15,377 nucleotides of DNA from Idiomarina sp. UBA6142 (GCA_002423905.1 DIVC01000053.1:1-15377), one strand, 5' to 3'. Shown: positions 1-8,292, numbered from the stretch's first letter. The notes: generated from the letters alone by a model not told the origin. Numbers and translations are program-made.

Positions 1-111
1 AGCTTTTTTGCCTCAGCGCAAGACGAGCCGATTTTGATTGAAGCGGCCTTCGCCTTCGAGCAGCTGTCCAAGCAGCGCTTTGCGCCGGTATTGCTGCCGA
101 GCAGTAATTAG
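1..111 (+). CDS. C-terminal end of a probable amidase-family protein (5' end outside the window)
   Basis: An open frame enters the window in phase 1 and ends at a TAG at 109-111, giving the last 36 residues of a protein. The piece reads S-F-F-A-S-A-Q-D-E-P-I-L-I-E-A-A, then AFAFEQLSKQRFAPVLLPS. A small patch followed by an alternating 'lle-A-A-x-A-x-E-Q' helix and a short proline-bearing tail is how many amidase-signature enzymes end (the 'AYAYEQAT..R.PP' helix). The Ser-Ser-Lys catalytic triad would lie upstream and cannot be seen, so this assignment rests only on the C-terminal helix. No terminator is visible between this stop and dusA (60 nt). Confidence 0.45.
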   Translation, partial: SFFASAQDEPILIEAAFAFEQLSKQRFAPVLLPSSN

Positions 112-171
112 CGGTTGCATAGCGACAAAGGGCAGTTAGACTATGCGCCTCATTGATCAAGTAGTCAGGTT

Positions 172-1212
172 ATGAACACAGTCGTTTCTTCAGCTCATAC
201 AGTAGCTAATCAACCACTGATAGCGGTGGCGCCGATGCTCGATTGGACCGATCGTCATTGTCGCTACTTTCATCGTTTGTTGAGTCAGCACGCGGTGTTG
301 TACACCGAAATGGTCACCACCGGTGCTATTTTATTCGGTAAACATGACTTCTTAGTGTTCAACCCAGAGGAACAACCGCTGGTGTTGCAATTAGGCGGCA
401 GTGATCCGGTCGCCATGGCCGAATGCACAGCTCTTGCCGCCGAGCGGGGCTATCAAGAGGTCAACATTAATGTCGGCTGTCCGTCGGATCGAGTCCAAAA
501 TGGCAGCTTTGGCGCGTGCTTGATGGCCGAGCCGGAAACCGTTGCCGCATGCGTGGCAGCCATGAGGCAGGCCGCACCTAATACGGTCATTTCGGTGAAA
601 ACTCGGCTGGGTATTGACCACCACGATAGTGATGAGTTTTTACAGGCCTTTTTGGAGCCAGTGATGGCTGCCGGATGCCAGCATTTTACCCTCCATGCGC
701 GTAATGCATGGCTACAAGGCCTGAGCCCGAAACAAAATCGTGATATCCCACCGTTGCGTTACGACCGTGTGTATCGCATGAAACAACGCTACCCGCAGCT
801 GTTTATCGCCATTAACGGTGGTATTACCAGCAGTGCACAAATTGCCGAGCATTTGCAGCATGTTGATGGCGTAATGATTGGCCGCGAGGCATATCAGAAC
901 CCGCGTATTCTTACCGAGCTGGATGCTTTTTATGGCGTTACCCATAACGCTGTCGATTTGCCAGCGGTGGTACATCACATGATCATCTATACCAACCAGC
1001 ACATAGCGCAAGGTGGACGAGCGTGGCACGTGGCGCGGCACATGTTAGGGCTGTTCCAAGGCTTGCCTGGAGCACGGCGCTGGCGTCAGTTACTCAGCCA
1101 ACTGGGTCCGCTAGCTGAAACTGCAGAGGATTTATTTATACCTGCGTTATCTGCTGTCACTGCGGCGATGGAGCAACATCAACTGCGGTTCGAAAATGAA
1201 GAAAATCACTAA
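172..1212 (+). CDS. dusA: tRNA-dihydrouridine(20/20a) synthase DusA
   Basis: This flavoenzyme reduces uridine to dihydrouridine in the D-loop of tRNAs, at positions 20 and 20a for the DusA class, using FMN and NADPH. The 346-residue length suits the family. Near the N-terminus, APMLDWTDRHCRYF (about 20-33) is the start of the FMN-binding TIM barrel. NINVGCPSDRVQNGSFGACL (98-117) carries the catalytic cysteine, C103, and the 'SDRVQNG-FGACLM' wording separates DusA from DusB and DusC. VKTRLGID (about 142-149) and INGGI (about 214-218) are the expected substrate and phosphate-binding strands. The ATG at 172 follows only a weak AGG, but the barrel starts soon after, so the start is likely correct. 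In E. coli pspG lies immediately downstream of dusA; here a different sigma-54-type unit occupies that place. Confidence 0.97.
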   Translation: MNTVVSSAHTVANQPLIAVAPMLDWTDRHCRYFHRLLSQHAVLYTEMVTTGAILFGKHDFLVFNPEEQPLVLQLGGSDPVAMAECTALAAERGYQEVNINVGCPSDRVQNGSFGACLMAEPETVAACVAAMRQAAPNTVISVKTRLGIDHHDSDEFLQAFLEPVMAAGCQHFTLHARNAWLQGLSPKQNRDIPPLRYDRVYRMKQRYPQLFIAINGGITSSAQIAEHLQHVDGVMIGREAYQNPRILTELDAFYGVTHNAVDLPAVVHHMIIYTNQHIAQGGRAWHVARHMLGLFQGLPGARRWRQLLSQLGPLAETAEDLFIPALSAVTAAMEQHQLRFENEENH

Positions 1213-1285
1213 TATTTGCTCAGTTTAGCGTAGTAAAATCCGCCCATAAAAATAAAATATCAACGTAAACAATAGTATATAAAAG

Positions 1286-1303
1286 TTGGCACAGCGCGTG
1301 CAT
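1286..1303 (+). promoter_or_regulatory. Sigma-54 (-24/-12) promoter for the small-protein pair
   Basis: The sequence TTGGCACAGCGCGTGCAT has the invariant GG at 1288-1289 and GC at 1300-1301, separated by exactly 10 nt, as RpoN promoters require. TTGGCAC and TGCAT match the consensus TGGCAC-N5-TTGCA closely. The predicted start is near 1313, leaving about 40 nt to the ATG at 1353. An AT-rich stretch with half of an IHF site (TATCAA at 1258-1263) lies upstream, as is usual for activator-dependent promoters. I cannot confidently place an enhancer-binding site. No good -35/-10 pair competes in the same interval. Confidence 0.72.
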
Positions 1304-1352
1304 ATTTCCCAGTGAACCCGGCAATTGCCGCTTAAACTACGGAGATATAGAC

Positions 1353-1607
1353 ATGAAAAAGGTAATGATTGTAGTCGCATTAATCAGCGCTTCAGTGCTG
1401 ATGAACCCAGCCGCTCAAGCGGCCGAGACATCCACCATTGATTATTTGGGCCAAGCGATCAGCCAGCAAGCTAGTGCGGTGAAGAATGAATTGGTTCGAG
1501 CGACTGAAAATGCGTTAAAGCAGACTCTGGCTGAGATTAAATTAGTCTTTACTGCTCCTGAAGTGGAACAGAAGGTAGTGGCTATTGCTGCCGCCAAACA
1601 GGAGTAG
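1353..1607 (+). CDS. Small exported protein of unknown function, first gene of a sigma-54-type unit
   Basis: I do not recognise this 84-residue protein. It begins with a clear Sec signal peptide: MKK, a hydrophobic core VMIVVALISASVLM, then NPAAQA with probable cleavage after A23. That leaves a mature chain of about 61 residues outside the cytoplasm. The mature part has no cysteine and looks almost wholly helical and amphipathic (SQQASAVKNELVRATENALK at about 38-57), ending in a charged KQE tail. GGAG at 1341-1344, 8 nt before the ATG, is a good ribosome binding site. The stop is only two bases before the next gene, so the two are surely co-transcribed and probably translationally coupled. 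Its place next to dusA and its sigma-54 promoter suggest a role in envelope stress, comparable to pspG, but I see no sequence similarity to PspG. Confidence 0.82.
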   Translation: MKKVMIVVALISASVLMNPAAQAAETSTIDYLGQAISQQASAVKNELVRATENALKQTLAEIKLVFTAPEVEQKVVAIAAAKQE

Positions 1608-1609
1608 GC

Positions 1610-1729
1610 ATGATGCTACTCAACCCTTATGTGTTATCTATGCTGTTGTTTGCACCGGTGTTAGGTACCGTAGTTGCCGGTGCGGTCTACAGCGTCAGCC
1701 AGTCGATTAGTAGCATCAAATCGAAGTGA
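1610..1729 (+). CDS. 39-residue single-pass membrane peptide
   Basis: This small ORF is short enough to be missed by routine gene callers. It starts two bases after the preceding stop with ATG-ATG (1610 or 1613), and the end of the upstream gene supplies a GGAG (1601-1604) as ribosome binding site, an arrangement typical of translational coupling. The product is MMLLNPYVLS, then a hydrophobic segment MLLFAPVLGTVVAGAVYSVS (about 11-30), then a short polar, basic tail QSISSIKSK. One transmembrane helix with a cytoplasmic basic tail is the natural reading. PspG of E. coli is also a small inner-membrane protein at this locus but is about twice as long and not visibly similar. Function unknown. 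Confidence 0.68.
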   Translation: MMLLNPYVLSMLLFAPVLGTVVAGAVYSVSQSISSIKSK

Positions 1730-1761
1730 TTCACGCGGTTCACTATGTTAATCTGAGCTTC

Positions 1762-1783
1762 TTTGGCGCAGCTGTTGCGCAAA
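1762..1783 (+). repeat. Bulged inverted repeat ahead of the dipeptidase gene
   Basis: TTTG-G-CGCA (1762-1770) pairs with TGCGCAAA (1776-1783) over eight base pairs with one bulged G and a five-base loop GCTGT. No T-run follows, so it does not look like an intrinsic terminator. It lies between the 39-residue peptide and the dipeptidase start and could be a 3'-end hairpin, an mRNA leader element or a protein site. Confidence 0.4.
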
Positions 1784-1816
1784 CAATAACAACGATAACT
1801 CAGAGGAAGCGACCGC

Positions 1817-3031
1817 GTGAAACCCTTTTCTACCCTTGGTCTACTGACCGCTATAGCCCTATCTAGTGCAGCTTGCAGCGATGCTGAACCGGCCAAGCAA
1901 CCGGTGGAAGCCGGCGATCGTGCTAACCAACTCGCTCAACAATACATGATTGTTGATACCCACATTGATGTGCCCTATCGCTTACGCGATGATTGGGAAG
2001 ATGTCAGCAAGGCCACCCAACGCGGCGAATTTGATTACCCTCGCGCCGTTGCTGGCGGCTTAAATGTACCTTTTATGTCGATTTATATCCCTGCCTCACT
2101 CGAGCGCACTCCGGGCGCGAGCTATCAGCTTGCGCATGAGCTCATTGATGGCATGGAGGCGCTGGTATGGCGAGCTCCAGACAAGTTTGGCATGGCGTAC
2201 TCCAGTGCTGATGCTGAGCGCCTGTTTGCGCAAGGCAAAATCGGCATCGCCCTAGGGATGGAAAACGGTGCCCCGATTGAGGGTAAGCTGGAAAATCTGC
2301 AAATCTTTTTTGACCGTGGTATTCGCTACATTACGTTGTCGCACTCTGAATCGAATCACATTGCCGATTCCTCGTACGATTTGCGCAAGCAATGGGATGG
2401 CTTGAGCCCATTCGGTAAAGAGTTGATTGTTGCAATGAATAAACTCGGCGTGATGGCCGATATCTCGCACGTATCCGATGATGCGTTTTGGCAAACCTTA
2501 GCCATCAGCAAAACCCCGGTGATTGCCTCACATTCGTCGCTACGCCGATTTACTCCGGGTTTTGAACGCAATATGAGTGATGAGATGATCACCGCTTTGG
2601 CCGAAAATGGCGGGGTAATTATGATCAACTTCGGTTCGGCATTTGTGACGCAACAAGCCAACCGTTATAACGATATCATTCGTCCGCAAATTGAAGCGAT
2701 TCGTGCGGAGCTCGGTGATAGCGACGAAGCAGCGGCGCAGATCGCTGAATTGCGCAGTAAAAATCCGTACCCATTTGCTACTTTAGAGCAAGTGCTGGAC
2801 CACATTGACCACGTGAAAGCGCTGGTGGGTATTGATTATATCGGTATCGGTTCGGACTATGATGGGGTGGGTGATTCGCTTCCAGTAGGTTTGAAAGATG
2901 TGTCGACTTACCCCAATTTGATTCAAGGCTTACTGGATCGCGGTTATAGCGAAGACGACATTGGTAAAATCTTGTCGGGTAATTTTATGCGCGTCTGGAA
3001 AGCGGTGGAAAGCTACGCTGCTGCTCATTAA
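1817..3031 (+). CDS. Exported M19 (renal-type) membrane dipeptidase, possible lipoprotein
   Basis: A zinc dipeptidase of peptidase family M19, which hydrolyses dipeptides (sometimes with D-residues at the C-terminal side) using two zinc ions in a TIM-barrel amidohydrolase fold. The expected ligands are all visible: H49 and D51 in VDTHIDVP, the bridging E149 in GMENG, H218 in DISHVSD, H239 in IASHSS, and D347 in GIGSDYDG. The first 20 residues form a signal peptide ending LSSAAC; cysteine C20 may be lipidated, although Ser at -3 is not typical, so a free periplasmic form is possible. The start is GTG at 1817, preceded by GAGGAAG (1803-1809) at ideal spacing. The 404-residue length is normal for bacterial members. 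It ends only 16 nt before the S10 promoter, with no terminator seen, so transcripts could run into the S10 leader. Confidence 0.95.
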   Translation: MKPFSTLGLLTAIALSSAACSDAEPAKQPVEAGDRANQLAQQYMIVDTHIDVPYRLRDDWEDVSKATQRGEFDYPRAVAGGLNVPFMSIYIPASLERTPGASYQLAHELIDGMEALVWRAPDKFGMAYSSADAERLFAQGKIGIALGMENGAPIEGKLENLQIFFDRGIRYITLSHSESNHIADSSYDLRKQWDGLSPFGKELIVAMNKLGVMADISHVSDDAFWQTLAISKTPVIASHSSLRRFTPGFERNMSDEMITALAENGGVIMINFGSAFVTQQANRYNDIIRPQIEAIRAELGDSDEAAAQIAELRSKNPYPFATLEQVLDHIDHVKALVGIDYIGIGSDYDGVGDSLPVGLKDVSTYPNLIQGLLDRGYSEDDIGKILSGNFMRVWKAVESYAAAH

Positions 3032-3047
3032 TACTGTACTTTTAGCG

Positions 3048-3075
3048 TTGACATTTGGCCGCGAAAGCGTATAAT
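3048..3075 (+). promoter_or_regulatory. Sigma-70 promoter of the S10 operon
   Basis: TTGACA (3048-3053) and TATAAT (3070-3075) are both perfect consensus hexamers, separated by 16 bp. The expected start is about 3082. The discriminator between -10 and the start, TCGCGGCC, is very GC-rich, as is usual for ribosomal promoters subject to ppGpp/DksA stringent control (established for the class; inferred here). Confidence 0.93.
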
Positions 3076-3082
3076 TCGCGGC

Positions 3083-3083
<1 letters not shown>
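3057..3083 (+). repeat. Perfect 9-bp inverted repeat overlapping the S10 promoter
   Basis: GGCCGCGAA (3057-3065) and TTCGCGGCC (3075-3083) are exact reverse complements separated by nine bases, and the repeat brackets the -10 element. It could be an operator, or a by-product of a GC-rich discriminator mirrored in the spacer. Since transcription starts near its right end, it is unlikely to act as an RNA hairpin. Confidence 0.6.
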
Positions 3084-3608
<525 letters not shown>

Positions 3609-3646
3609 GCGGGCAGTAATAGGATTACACACGAGAGGTTTTAACA

Positions 3647-4291
3647 ATGGCTATTGGTCTAGTCGGTCGTAAAGTAGGAATGACGCGTGTCTTCCAAGAA
3701 GACGGCGCTTCTGTACCTGTTACTGTAATTGAAGTAACTGCAAACCGTGTGACTCAGGTAAAAACTGATGACACTGACGGATATCGCGCACTTCAAGTCA
3801 CAACAGGCGAGAAAAAAGCAAGCCGCGTTACTAAGCCACTTGCTGGTCACTTCGCGAAAGCGGGTGTTGAAGCAGGTCGCGGTCTCTGGGAATTCCGCCT
3901 AGAGAGCGGTGAAGGTGAAGAGTTTACAGTGGGTTCTGAAATCACTGTTGAATTGTTCGCTGAAACCAAAAAAGTAGACGTTACCGGCACTTCTAAAGGT
4001 AAAGGCTTCCAAGGCGCTATCAAGCGTTGGAACTTTAGCATGCAAGACGCAACCCACGGTAACTCGCGCTCACATCGTGCGCCGGGTTCTATTGGTCAAA
4101 ACCAGTCACCTGGTCGCGTTTTCAAAGGCAAGAAGATGGCAGGTCAGATGGGTAACAAGCAAATCACCGTACAAACGCTAGACGTAGTACGTGTTGACGC
4201 TGAGCGTGGTTTGTTACTGGTTCGCGGCGCTGTCCCTGGTGCTATTGGCGGCGATGTTATCGTCAAGCCAGCAGTCAAGGCAAAGGCGTAA
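3647..4291 (+). CDS. rplC: 50S ribosomal protein L3
   Basis: An early-assembly 23S rRNA-binding protein whose long central extension reaches the peptidyl transferase centre. The 214 residues include the N-terminal [16 protein letters not shown], the family signature [14 protein letters not shown] (110-123) and the rRNA-contacting loop [20 protein letters not shown] (137-156). A glutamine in the GQNQ segment is methylated by PrmB in E. coli. GAGAGG about 8 nt before the ATG is a strong ribosome binding site. The protein is a few residues longer than E. coli L3 because of an extra Ala after Met and a small insertion near residues 85-92 (LESGEGEEF). It lies 38 nt after rpsJ, the widest gap inside the operon. 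Confidence 0.98.
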   Translation: MAIGLVGRKVGMTRVFQEDGASVPVTVIEVTANRVTQVKTDDTDGYRALQVTTGEKKASRVTKPLAGHFAKAGVEAGRGLWEFRLESGEGEEFTVGSEITVELFAETKKVDVTGTSKGKGFQGAIKRWNFSMQDATHGNSRSHRAPGSIGQNQSPGRVFKGKKMAGQMGNKQITVQTLDVVRVDAERGLLLVRGAVPGAIGGDVIVKPAVKAKA

Positions 4292-4309
4292 CGTCCGAGG
4301 AGAATGGTG

Positions 4310-4915
4310 ATGGAATTAACATTAAAAGACGCAAAAGGCGCTCTTGAAGTTTCCGAAGCTACCTTTGGACGTGAGTTCAACGAAGCTTTGGTACATCAGG
4401 TAGTGGTCGCATATGCAGCTGGTGCCCGTCAGGGTAGCCGTGCGCAAAAGACGCGTTCTGAAGTTTCTGGCGGTGGTAAGAAGCCGTGGAAACAAAAAGG
4501 TTCAGGCCGTGCACGTGCTGGTACTACACGTAGCCCAATCTGGCGTTCTGGTGGCGTGACTTTCGCAGCGAAACCACAAAACCACAGCCAGAAAGTAAAC
4601 AAAAAAATGTATCGTGGTGCTTTAATGAGCATCCTGTCAGAACTGGTCCGTCAAGGCCGCTTAATTGTGGTTGAGAACTTTGCTGTTGAATCACCAAAGA
4701 CCAAAGAACTGGCGGCGAAATTGAAAGTGATGGATTTGAACGATGTTCTTATTATCACCAAAGAAGTCGACGAGAACTTGTTCTTAGCATCACGCAACTT
4801 GCATAAAGTTGATGTACGCGATGTTCAAGGTATTGACCCAGTGAGCTTAATCGCTTTTGAAAATGTTCTGATGACCGCTGATGCAGTCAAGCAACTTGAG
4901 GAGAAATTGTCATGA
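4310..4915 (+). CDS. rplD: 50S ribosomal protein L4 (operon autoregulator)
   Basis: L4 binds 23S rRNA and lines the peptide exit tunnel with its long basic loop, about residues 41-90 here (including [16 protein letters not shown]). In E. coli, excess L4 also represses its own operon through the leader RNA, and the leader at 3083-3296 is set up for the same. The frame has two candidate starts, ATG at 4304 and ATG at 4310. I prefer 4310, because GAGGAG (4297-4302) then sits 7 nt upstream rather than 1 nt, and the product ([10 protein letters not shown]..., 201 residues) matches the family exactly. The stop overlaps the rplW start by four bases. Confidence 0.97.
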   Translation: MELTLKDAKGALEVSEATFGREFNEALVHQVVVAYAAGARQGSRAQKTRSEVSGGGKKPWKQKGSGRARAGTTRSPIWRSGGVTFAAKPQNHSQKVNKKMYRGALMSILSELVRQGRLIVVENFAVESPKTKELAAKLKVMDLNDVLIITKEVDENLFLASRNLHKVDVRDVQGIDPVSLIAFENVLMTADAVKQLEEKLS

Positions 4916-5214
4916 TGCGCGAAGAACGTTTACTGCAAGTTCTAGTAGCTCCTCACGTTTCTGAAAAGTCGACCACGGCTGCAGAAACCAACAACACGGT
5001 TGTGTTTAAAGTTGCTACAACTGCCACTAAAGCTGAAATCAAAGCAGCCGTTGAAAAGCTGTTTGAAGTTCAAGTTAAAGGTGTTCGCACCGTTAACGTT
5101 AAGGGCAAAACCAAACGTACCGGCCAGCGCATCGGTAAGCGCAGTGACTGGAAAAAAGCGTATGTCACCCTGCAAGAAGGCTCTGACATCGACTTCGTCG
5201 GCGGCGCTGAGTAA
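4912..5214 (+). CDS. rplW: 50S ribosomal protein L23
   Basis: L23 sits at the exit-tunnel rim and is the main docking point for trigger factor and signal recognition particle. The conserved docking patch APHVSEKS (13-20), with E18, is intact. The remainder follows the family: [20 protein letters not shown], then the basic [20 protein letters not shown], ending DFVGGAE; 100 residues as in E. coli. The ATG at 4912 overlaps the rplD stop (ATGA), so the two are translationally coupled. Confidence 0.98.
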   Translation: MMREERLLQVLVAPHVSEKSTTAAETNNTVVFKVATTATKAEIKAAVEKLFEVQVKGVRTVNVKGKTKRTGQRIGKRSDWKKAYVTLQEGSDIDFVGGAE

Positions 5215-5228
5215 TAGGAGGAATTCAC

Positions 5229-6053
5229 ATGGCATTAGTTAAGTGTAAGCCTACGTCTCCAGGTCGTCGTCACCTCGTTAAAGTGGTCAACGAAGATCTG
5301 TACAAAGGTAAGCCGTACGCCCCATTGTTGGATAAAAACAACAAAAATGGTGGCCGTAACAACAATGGTCGCATCACAGTGCGTCACATCGGTGGTGGTC
5401 ATAAGCAACACTATCGTATGGTTGACTTCAAACGTGATAAAGACGGTATCCCAGCGAAAGTTGAGCGTTTGGAATATGATCCAAACCGTTCAGCCAACAT
5501 CGCTTTAGTGCTGTATGCAGATGGCGAACGCCGCTACATCTTGGCACCAAAAGGCATGAAAGCTGGTGATGCAGTTCAATCAGGTGTTGATGCACCAATT
5601 AAAGCGGGTAACGCCCTGCCACTGCGTAATATTCCAGTGGGTGCGGTTGTTCACGCTTTGGAAATGAAGCCAGGTAAAGGCGCACAGTTGGCTCGCTCTG
5701 CGGGTGCATCAGTGCAAGTACTTGGTCGCGATGGCGCGTACGTTACAGTTCGTTTGCGTTCAGGCGAAGTTCGCCGGATTCAATCGGATTGCCGTGCAAC
5801 TATCGGTGAAGTAGGCAACGCAGAACACATGCTGCGTCAATTGGGTAAAGCTGGTGCAGTGCGCTGGCGTGGTGTTCGTCCGACCGTTCGCGGTGTGGCG
5901 ATGAACCCAGTTGATCACCCACACGGTGGTGGTGAAGGTCGTACTTCAGGTGGTCGTCATCCGGTTTCTCCATGGGGAACACCGACTAAGGGTTATAAGA
6001 CCCGTAGTAACAAGCGTACTGATAAGTTTATCGTACGTCGTCGCAGCAAATAA
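5229..6053 (+). CDS. rplB: 50S ribosomal protein L2
   Basis: L2 is one of the oldest ribosomal proteins, needed for subunit association and for the peptidyl transferase region. The C-terminal signature [14 protein letters not shown] is present at about 225-238, with H230 equivalent to the histidine implicated in peptidyl transfer in E. coli. The N-terminus [15 protein letters not shown] and C-terminus [12 protein letters not shown] are also standard. At 274 residues it is one longer than E. coli, from a small change near [11 protein letters not shown] (239-249). AGGAGG (5217-5222) lies 6 nt before the ATG, a near-perfect ribosome binding site. Confidence 0.98.
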   Translation: MALVKCKPTSPGRRHLVKVVNEDLYKGKPYAPLLDKNNKNGGRNNNGRITVRHIGGGHKQHYRMVDFKRDKDGIPAKVERLEYDPNRSANIALVLYADGERRYILAPKGMKAGDAVQSGVDAPIKAGNALPLRNIPVGAVVHALEMKPGKGAQLARSAGASVQVLGRDGAYVTVRLRSGEVRRIQSDCRATIGEVGNAEHMLRQLGKAGAVRWRGVRPTVRGVAMNPVDHPHGGGEGRTSGGRHPVSPWGTPTKGYKTRSNKRTDKFIVRRRSK

Positions 6054-6069
6054 GAGTTGAGGATTAGAC

Positions 6070-6348
6070 ATGCCACGTTCTCTTAAAAAAGGTCCATTTA
6101 TTGACCTTCACCTATTGAATAAGGTGGAGAAAGCGTTGGAAGCCGGGGACAAGAAGCCTATTAAAACTTGGTCTCGCCGTTCAATGATTATCCCAGATAT
6201 GATTGGCTTAACGTTAGCTGTTCATAATGGTCGCCAGCACGTGCCAGTATTCGTCTCTGACGAAATGGTTGGTCACAAGCTAGGTGAATTCGCACCAACC
6301 CGCACTTATCGTGGCCACGCCGCTGATAAGAAAGCGAAGAAACGGTAA
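6070..6348 (+). CDS. rpsS: 30S ribosomal protein S19
   Basis: S19 is a head protein of the small subunit, in complex with S13 and near the A-site tRNA. The 92-residue product, [16 protein letters not shown] to the basic tail [11 protein letters not shown], is full length. The internal motifs [16 protein letters not shown] and [20 protein letters not shown] are family hallmarks. The ribosome binding site GAGG (6058-6061) precedes the ATG by 8 nt. It sits 16 nt after rplB and about a dozen bases before rplV, in the standard S10 order. Confidence 0.98.
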   Translation: MPRSLKKGPFIDLHLLNKVEKALEAGDKKPIKTWSRRSMIIPDMIGLTLAVHNGRQHVPVFVSDEMVGHKLGEFAPTRTYRGHAADKKAKKR

Positions 6349-6360
6349 GGGAGACAGATG

Positions 6361-6693
6361 ATGGAAGCTATTGCTATTCACAAGTTTGCCCGCCTTTCGC
6401 CACAAAAAGGCCGGTTGGTTGCTGACCAGATCCGCGGTTTACCAGTTGCTAAGGCACTGGAATTACTGTCATACAGCCCTAAAGATGCAGCTGGTCTGCT
6501 GAAAAAGGTGCTGGAGTCAGCCATCGCGAATGCTGAGCACAACGAAGGTGCCGACATCGACGAGTTGAAAGTCGCTAAAATCATGGTGGACGAAGGTCCA
6601 CAGATGAAGCGTATCAAACCTCGTGCGAAAGGTCGTGCTGATCGTATCATCAAGCGTACCAGCCACATTACTGTGGTTGTTTCGGATAGCTAG
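6361..6693 (+). CDS. rplV: 50S ribosomal protein L22
   Basis: L22 spans the large subunit with an extended beta-hairpin that forms, with L4, the narrowest part of the exit tunnel; that hairpin is visible at about 77-97 ([20 protein letters not shown]). Two ATG codons stand in tandem at 6358 and 6361. I choose 6361, because it leaves 7 nt from GGAG (6350-6353) and gives the family length of 110 residues ([16 protein letters not shown]...). The 6358 start would only add one Met. Macrolide-resistance changes in other species map to this hairpin; nothing abnormal is seen here. Confidence 0.96.
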   Translation: MEAIAIHKFARLSPQKGRLVADQIRGLPVAKALELLSYSPKDAAGLLKKVLESAIANAEHNEGADIDELKVAKIMVDEGPQMKRIKPRAKGRADRIIKRTSHITVVVSDS

Positions 6694-6703
6694 GAGATAA
6701 GTT

Positions 6704-7393
6704 ATGGGTCAGAAAGTTCATCCTAATGGTATTCGCCTAGGTATCACCAAACCATGGAATGCAACCTGGTTCGCGAATACAAAAGATTTTGCTGATAACC
6801 TGCATGGTGATCACTTGGTACGTCTGATGTTGAAAAAAGAACTGAGCCAAGCTTCAGTTTCTCGTATCGTCATCGAGCGTCCAGCAAAAAGCATCCGTGT
6901 CACCATTCACACTGCCCGTCCAGGCGTGGTGATTGGTAAGAAAGGTGAAGACGTTGAAAAACTTCGTCAAGCCGTTTCTAAATTGACCGGTGTACCAGCA
7001 CAAATCAACATCTCAGAAGTGCGTAAGCCAGAAATGGACGCGCAGCTGGTTGCTGAAAACATCGCTGGTCAGCTTGAGCGTCGGGTGATGTTCCGTCGGG
7101 CTATGAAGCGTGCGGTTCAGAACGCTATGCGTATTGGCGCCAAAGGTATCAAAGTAGAAGTAAGTGGTCGTTTAGGCGGCGCTGAAATTGCTCGTACTGA
7201 ATGGTACCGTGAAGGTCGCGTTCCATTGCATACATTGCGTGCGGACATCGACTACGCAACGGCAGAAGCAGGTACCACCTACGGTATCATTGGTGTGAAA
7301 GTTTGGGTTTTCCGTGGTGAAGTTCTCGGTGGCATGCCAGTCGAAGAAAAGCCAGCGGCAGCTCCAGCTAAACGCCCCAAAGGCCGTAAGTAA
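6704..7393 (+). CDS. rpsC: 30S ribosomal protein S3
   Basis: S3 forms part of the mRNA entry channel and contributes to its helicase activity with S4 and S5. The product has 229 residues: the N-terminal [14 protein letters not shown], a KH type-2 RNA-binding domain with its GxxG loop at 78-81 ([14 protein letters not shown]), the central [16 protein letters not shown], and the S3 C-terminal domain ([14 protein letters not shown]). The C-terminal tail is Ala/Pro/Lys-rich ([15 protein letters not shown]) and variable between species. AGGAG lies 8 nt before the ATG. Confidence 0.98.
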   Translation: MGQKVHPNGIRLGITKPWNATWFANTKDFADNLHGDHLVRLMLKKELSQASVSRIVIERPAKSIRVTIHTARPGVVIGKKGEDVEKLRQAVSKLTGVPAQINISEVRKPEMDAQLVAENIAGQLERRVMFRRAMKRAVQNAMRIGAKGIKVEVSGRLGGAEIARTEWYREGRVPLHTLRADIDYATAEAGTTYGIIGVKVWVFRGEVLGGMPVEEKPAAAPAKRPKGRK

Positions 7394-7404
7394 GGAGACA
7401 CGAA

Positions 7405-7818
7405 ATGTTGCAACCTAAGCGTACAAAATTCCGTAAAGTTTTTAAGGGCCGTAACCGTGGTCTCGCGCAGTCTGGTAACAAAGTCAGCTTCGGTACTTTC
7501 GGTTTGAAAGCGGTTGACCGTGGTCGTATGACTGCACGTCAAATCGAAGCGGCTCGTCGTGCTTTGACGCGTCACGTGAAACGTCAAGGTAAAATTTGGA
7601 TCCGTGTGTTCCCTGATAAGCCAATTACCAACAAGCCTCTTGAAGTGCGGATGGGTAAAGGTAAGGGTAGCGTGGAGTATTGGGTAGCTCAGATTCAGCC
7701 AGGTCGCGTCCTGTATGAAATCGACGGCGTATCAGAAGAAACTGCGCGTGAAGCGTTTGATCTTGCTGCACGTAAGCTGCCATTCAAAACCACCTTTGTG
7801 ATTCGGACGGTGATGTAA
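7405..7818 (+). CDS. rplP: 50S ribosomal protein L16
   Basis: A late-assembly protein that contacts the A-site tRNA elbow. [19 protein letters not shown] at the N-terminus and [20 protein letters not shown] (60-79) are diagnostic. R82 corresponds to the arginine that the 2-oxoglutarate oxygenase RoxA hydroxylates in E. coli. One residue longer than E. coli (137 versus 136), from [10 protein letters not shown] near residue 25. GGAG lies 8 nt before the ATG. The stop overlaps the rpmC start by one base (TAATG). Confidence 0.98.
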   Translation: MLQPKRTKFRKVFKGRNRGLAQSGNKVSFGTFGLKAVDRGRMTARQIEAARRALTRHVKRQGKIWIRVFPDKPITNKPLEVRMGKGKGSVEYWVAQIQPGRVLYEIDGVSEETAREAFDLAARKLPFKTTFVIRTVM

Positions 7819-8009
7819 TGAAAGCGAACGAACTGAAAGATAAAACCGTTGAGCAGCTGCAAGAAGAGTTGTTAGGTTTGCGTCGTGAGCAGTTTAATCT
7901 GCGCATGCAAGCCGCAACTGGCCAGCTGAATCAAACACACATGTTGAAGCAAGTGCGCCGTAATATCGCACGTGTGAAAACTGTATTGACCCAGAAGGCA
8001 GGTGCATAA
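7818..8009 (+). CDS. rpmC: 50S ribosomal protein L29
   Basis: A small two-helix protein of 63 residues at the exit-tunnel rim beside L23. [20 protein letters not shown] and the signature [20 protein letters not shown] (21-40) are typical. Start and stop codons both overlap neighbours by one base (TAATG on each side), so translation of rplP, rpmC and rpsQ is coupled. Confidence 0.98.
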   Translation: MKANELKDKTVEQLQEELLGLRREQFNLRMQAATGQLNQTHMLKQVRRNIARVKTVLTQKAGA

Positions 8010-8269
8010 TGTCTGAGCAAACTATCCGGACTCTGCAAGGCCGTGTGACCAGCGACAAAATGGATAAGTCGATCACTGTGGCTATTACCCGTCGGGTAAA
8101 ACACCCTGTGTATGGCAAGTACTTAACGCGTACTACCAAGTTGCATGCACACGACGAAAACAACGAATGCAAAACTGGCGACCTCGTGACTATTCGCGAA
8201 ACTCGTCCGGTCTCTAAGACCAAATGTTGGGCATTGGTTGAAATCGTAGAGCGCGCAGAAGTTATCTAA
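8009..8269 (+). CDS. rpsQ: 30S ribosomal protein S17
   Basis: An early-assembly 16S rRNA-binding OB-fold protein. [20 protein letters not shown] and [20 protein letters not shown] are its standard sequences; 86 residues. It is the last gene of the classical S10 operon, and here it is really the end of the unit: an in-frame second stop (TAG, 8273-8275) and an intrinsic terminator follow, and the spc operon (rplN, rplX, rplE...) does not. Confidence 0.98.
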   Translation: MSEQTIRTLQGRVTSDKMDKSITVAITRRVKHPVYGKYLTRTTKLHAHDENNECKTGDLVTIRETRPVSKTKCWALVEIVERAEVI

Positions 8270-8292
8270 TTTTAGATAGCCGAAAAGCTGTT

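Noticed and set aside
115..144. Possible promoter for dusA (TTGCAT with TAGACT, 16-bp spacing)
   Set aside because: Only three of six and four of six consensus bases match; a pair this weak is expected by chance.
1258..1270. Possible IHF site upstream of the sigma-54 promoter
   Set aside because: TATCAA fits, but the second half (should be TTR) reads AAC. Mentioned as context only.
1762..1783. Intrinsic terminator after the small-protein pair
   Set aside because: The hairpin is followed by CAATAACAAC, not by a T-run.
3659..5235. Antisense open frames across rplC, rplD and rplW
   Set aside because: Their translations have no recognisable domains, and the codon pattern belongs to the plus-strand ribosomal genes.
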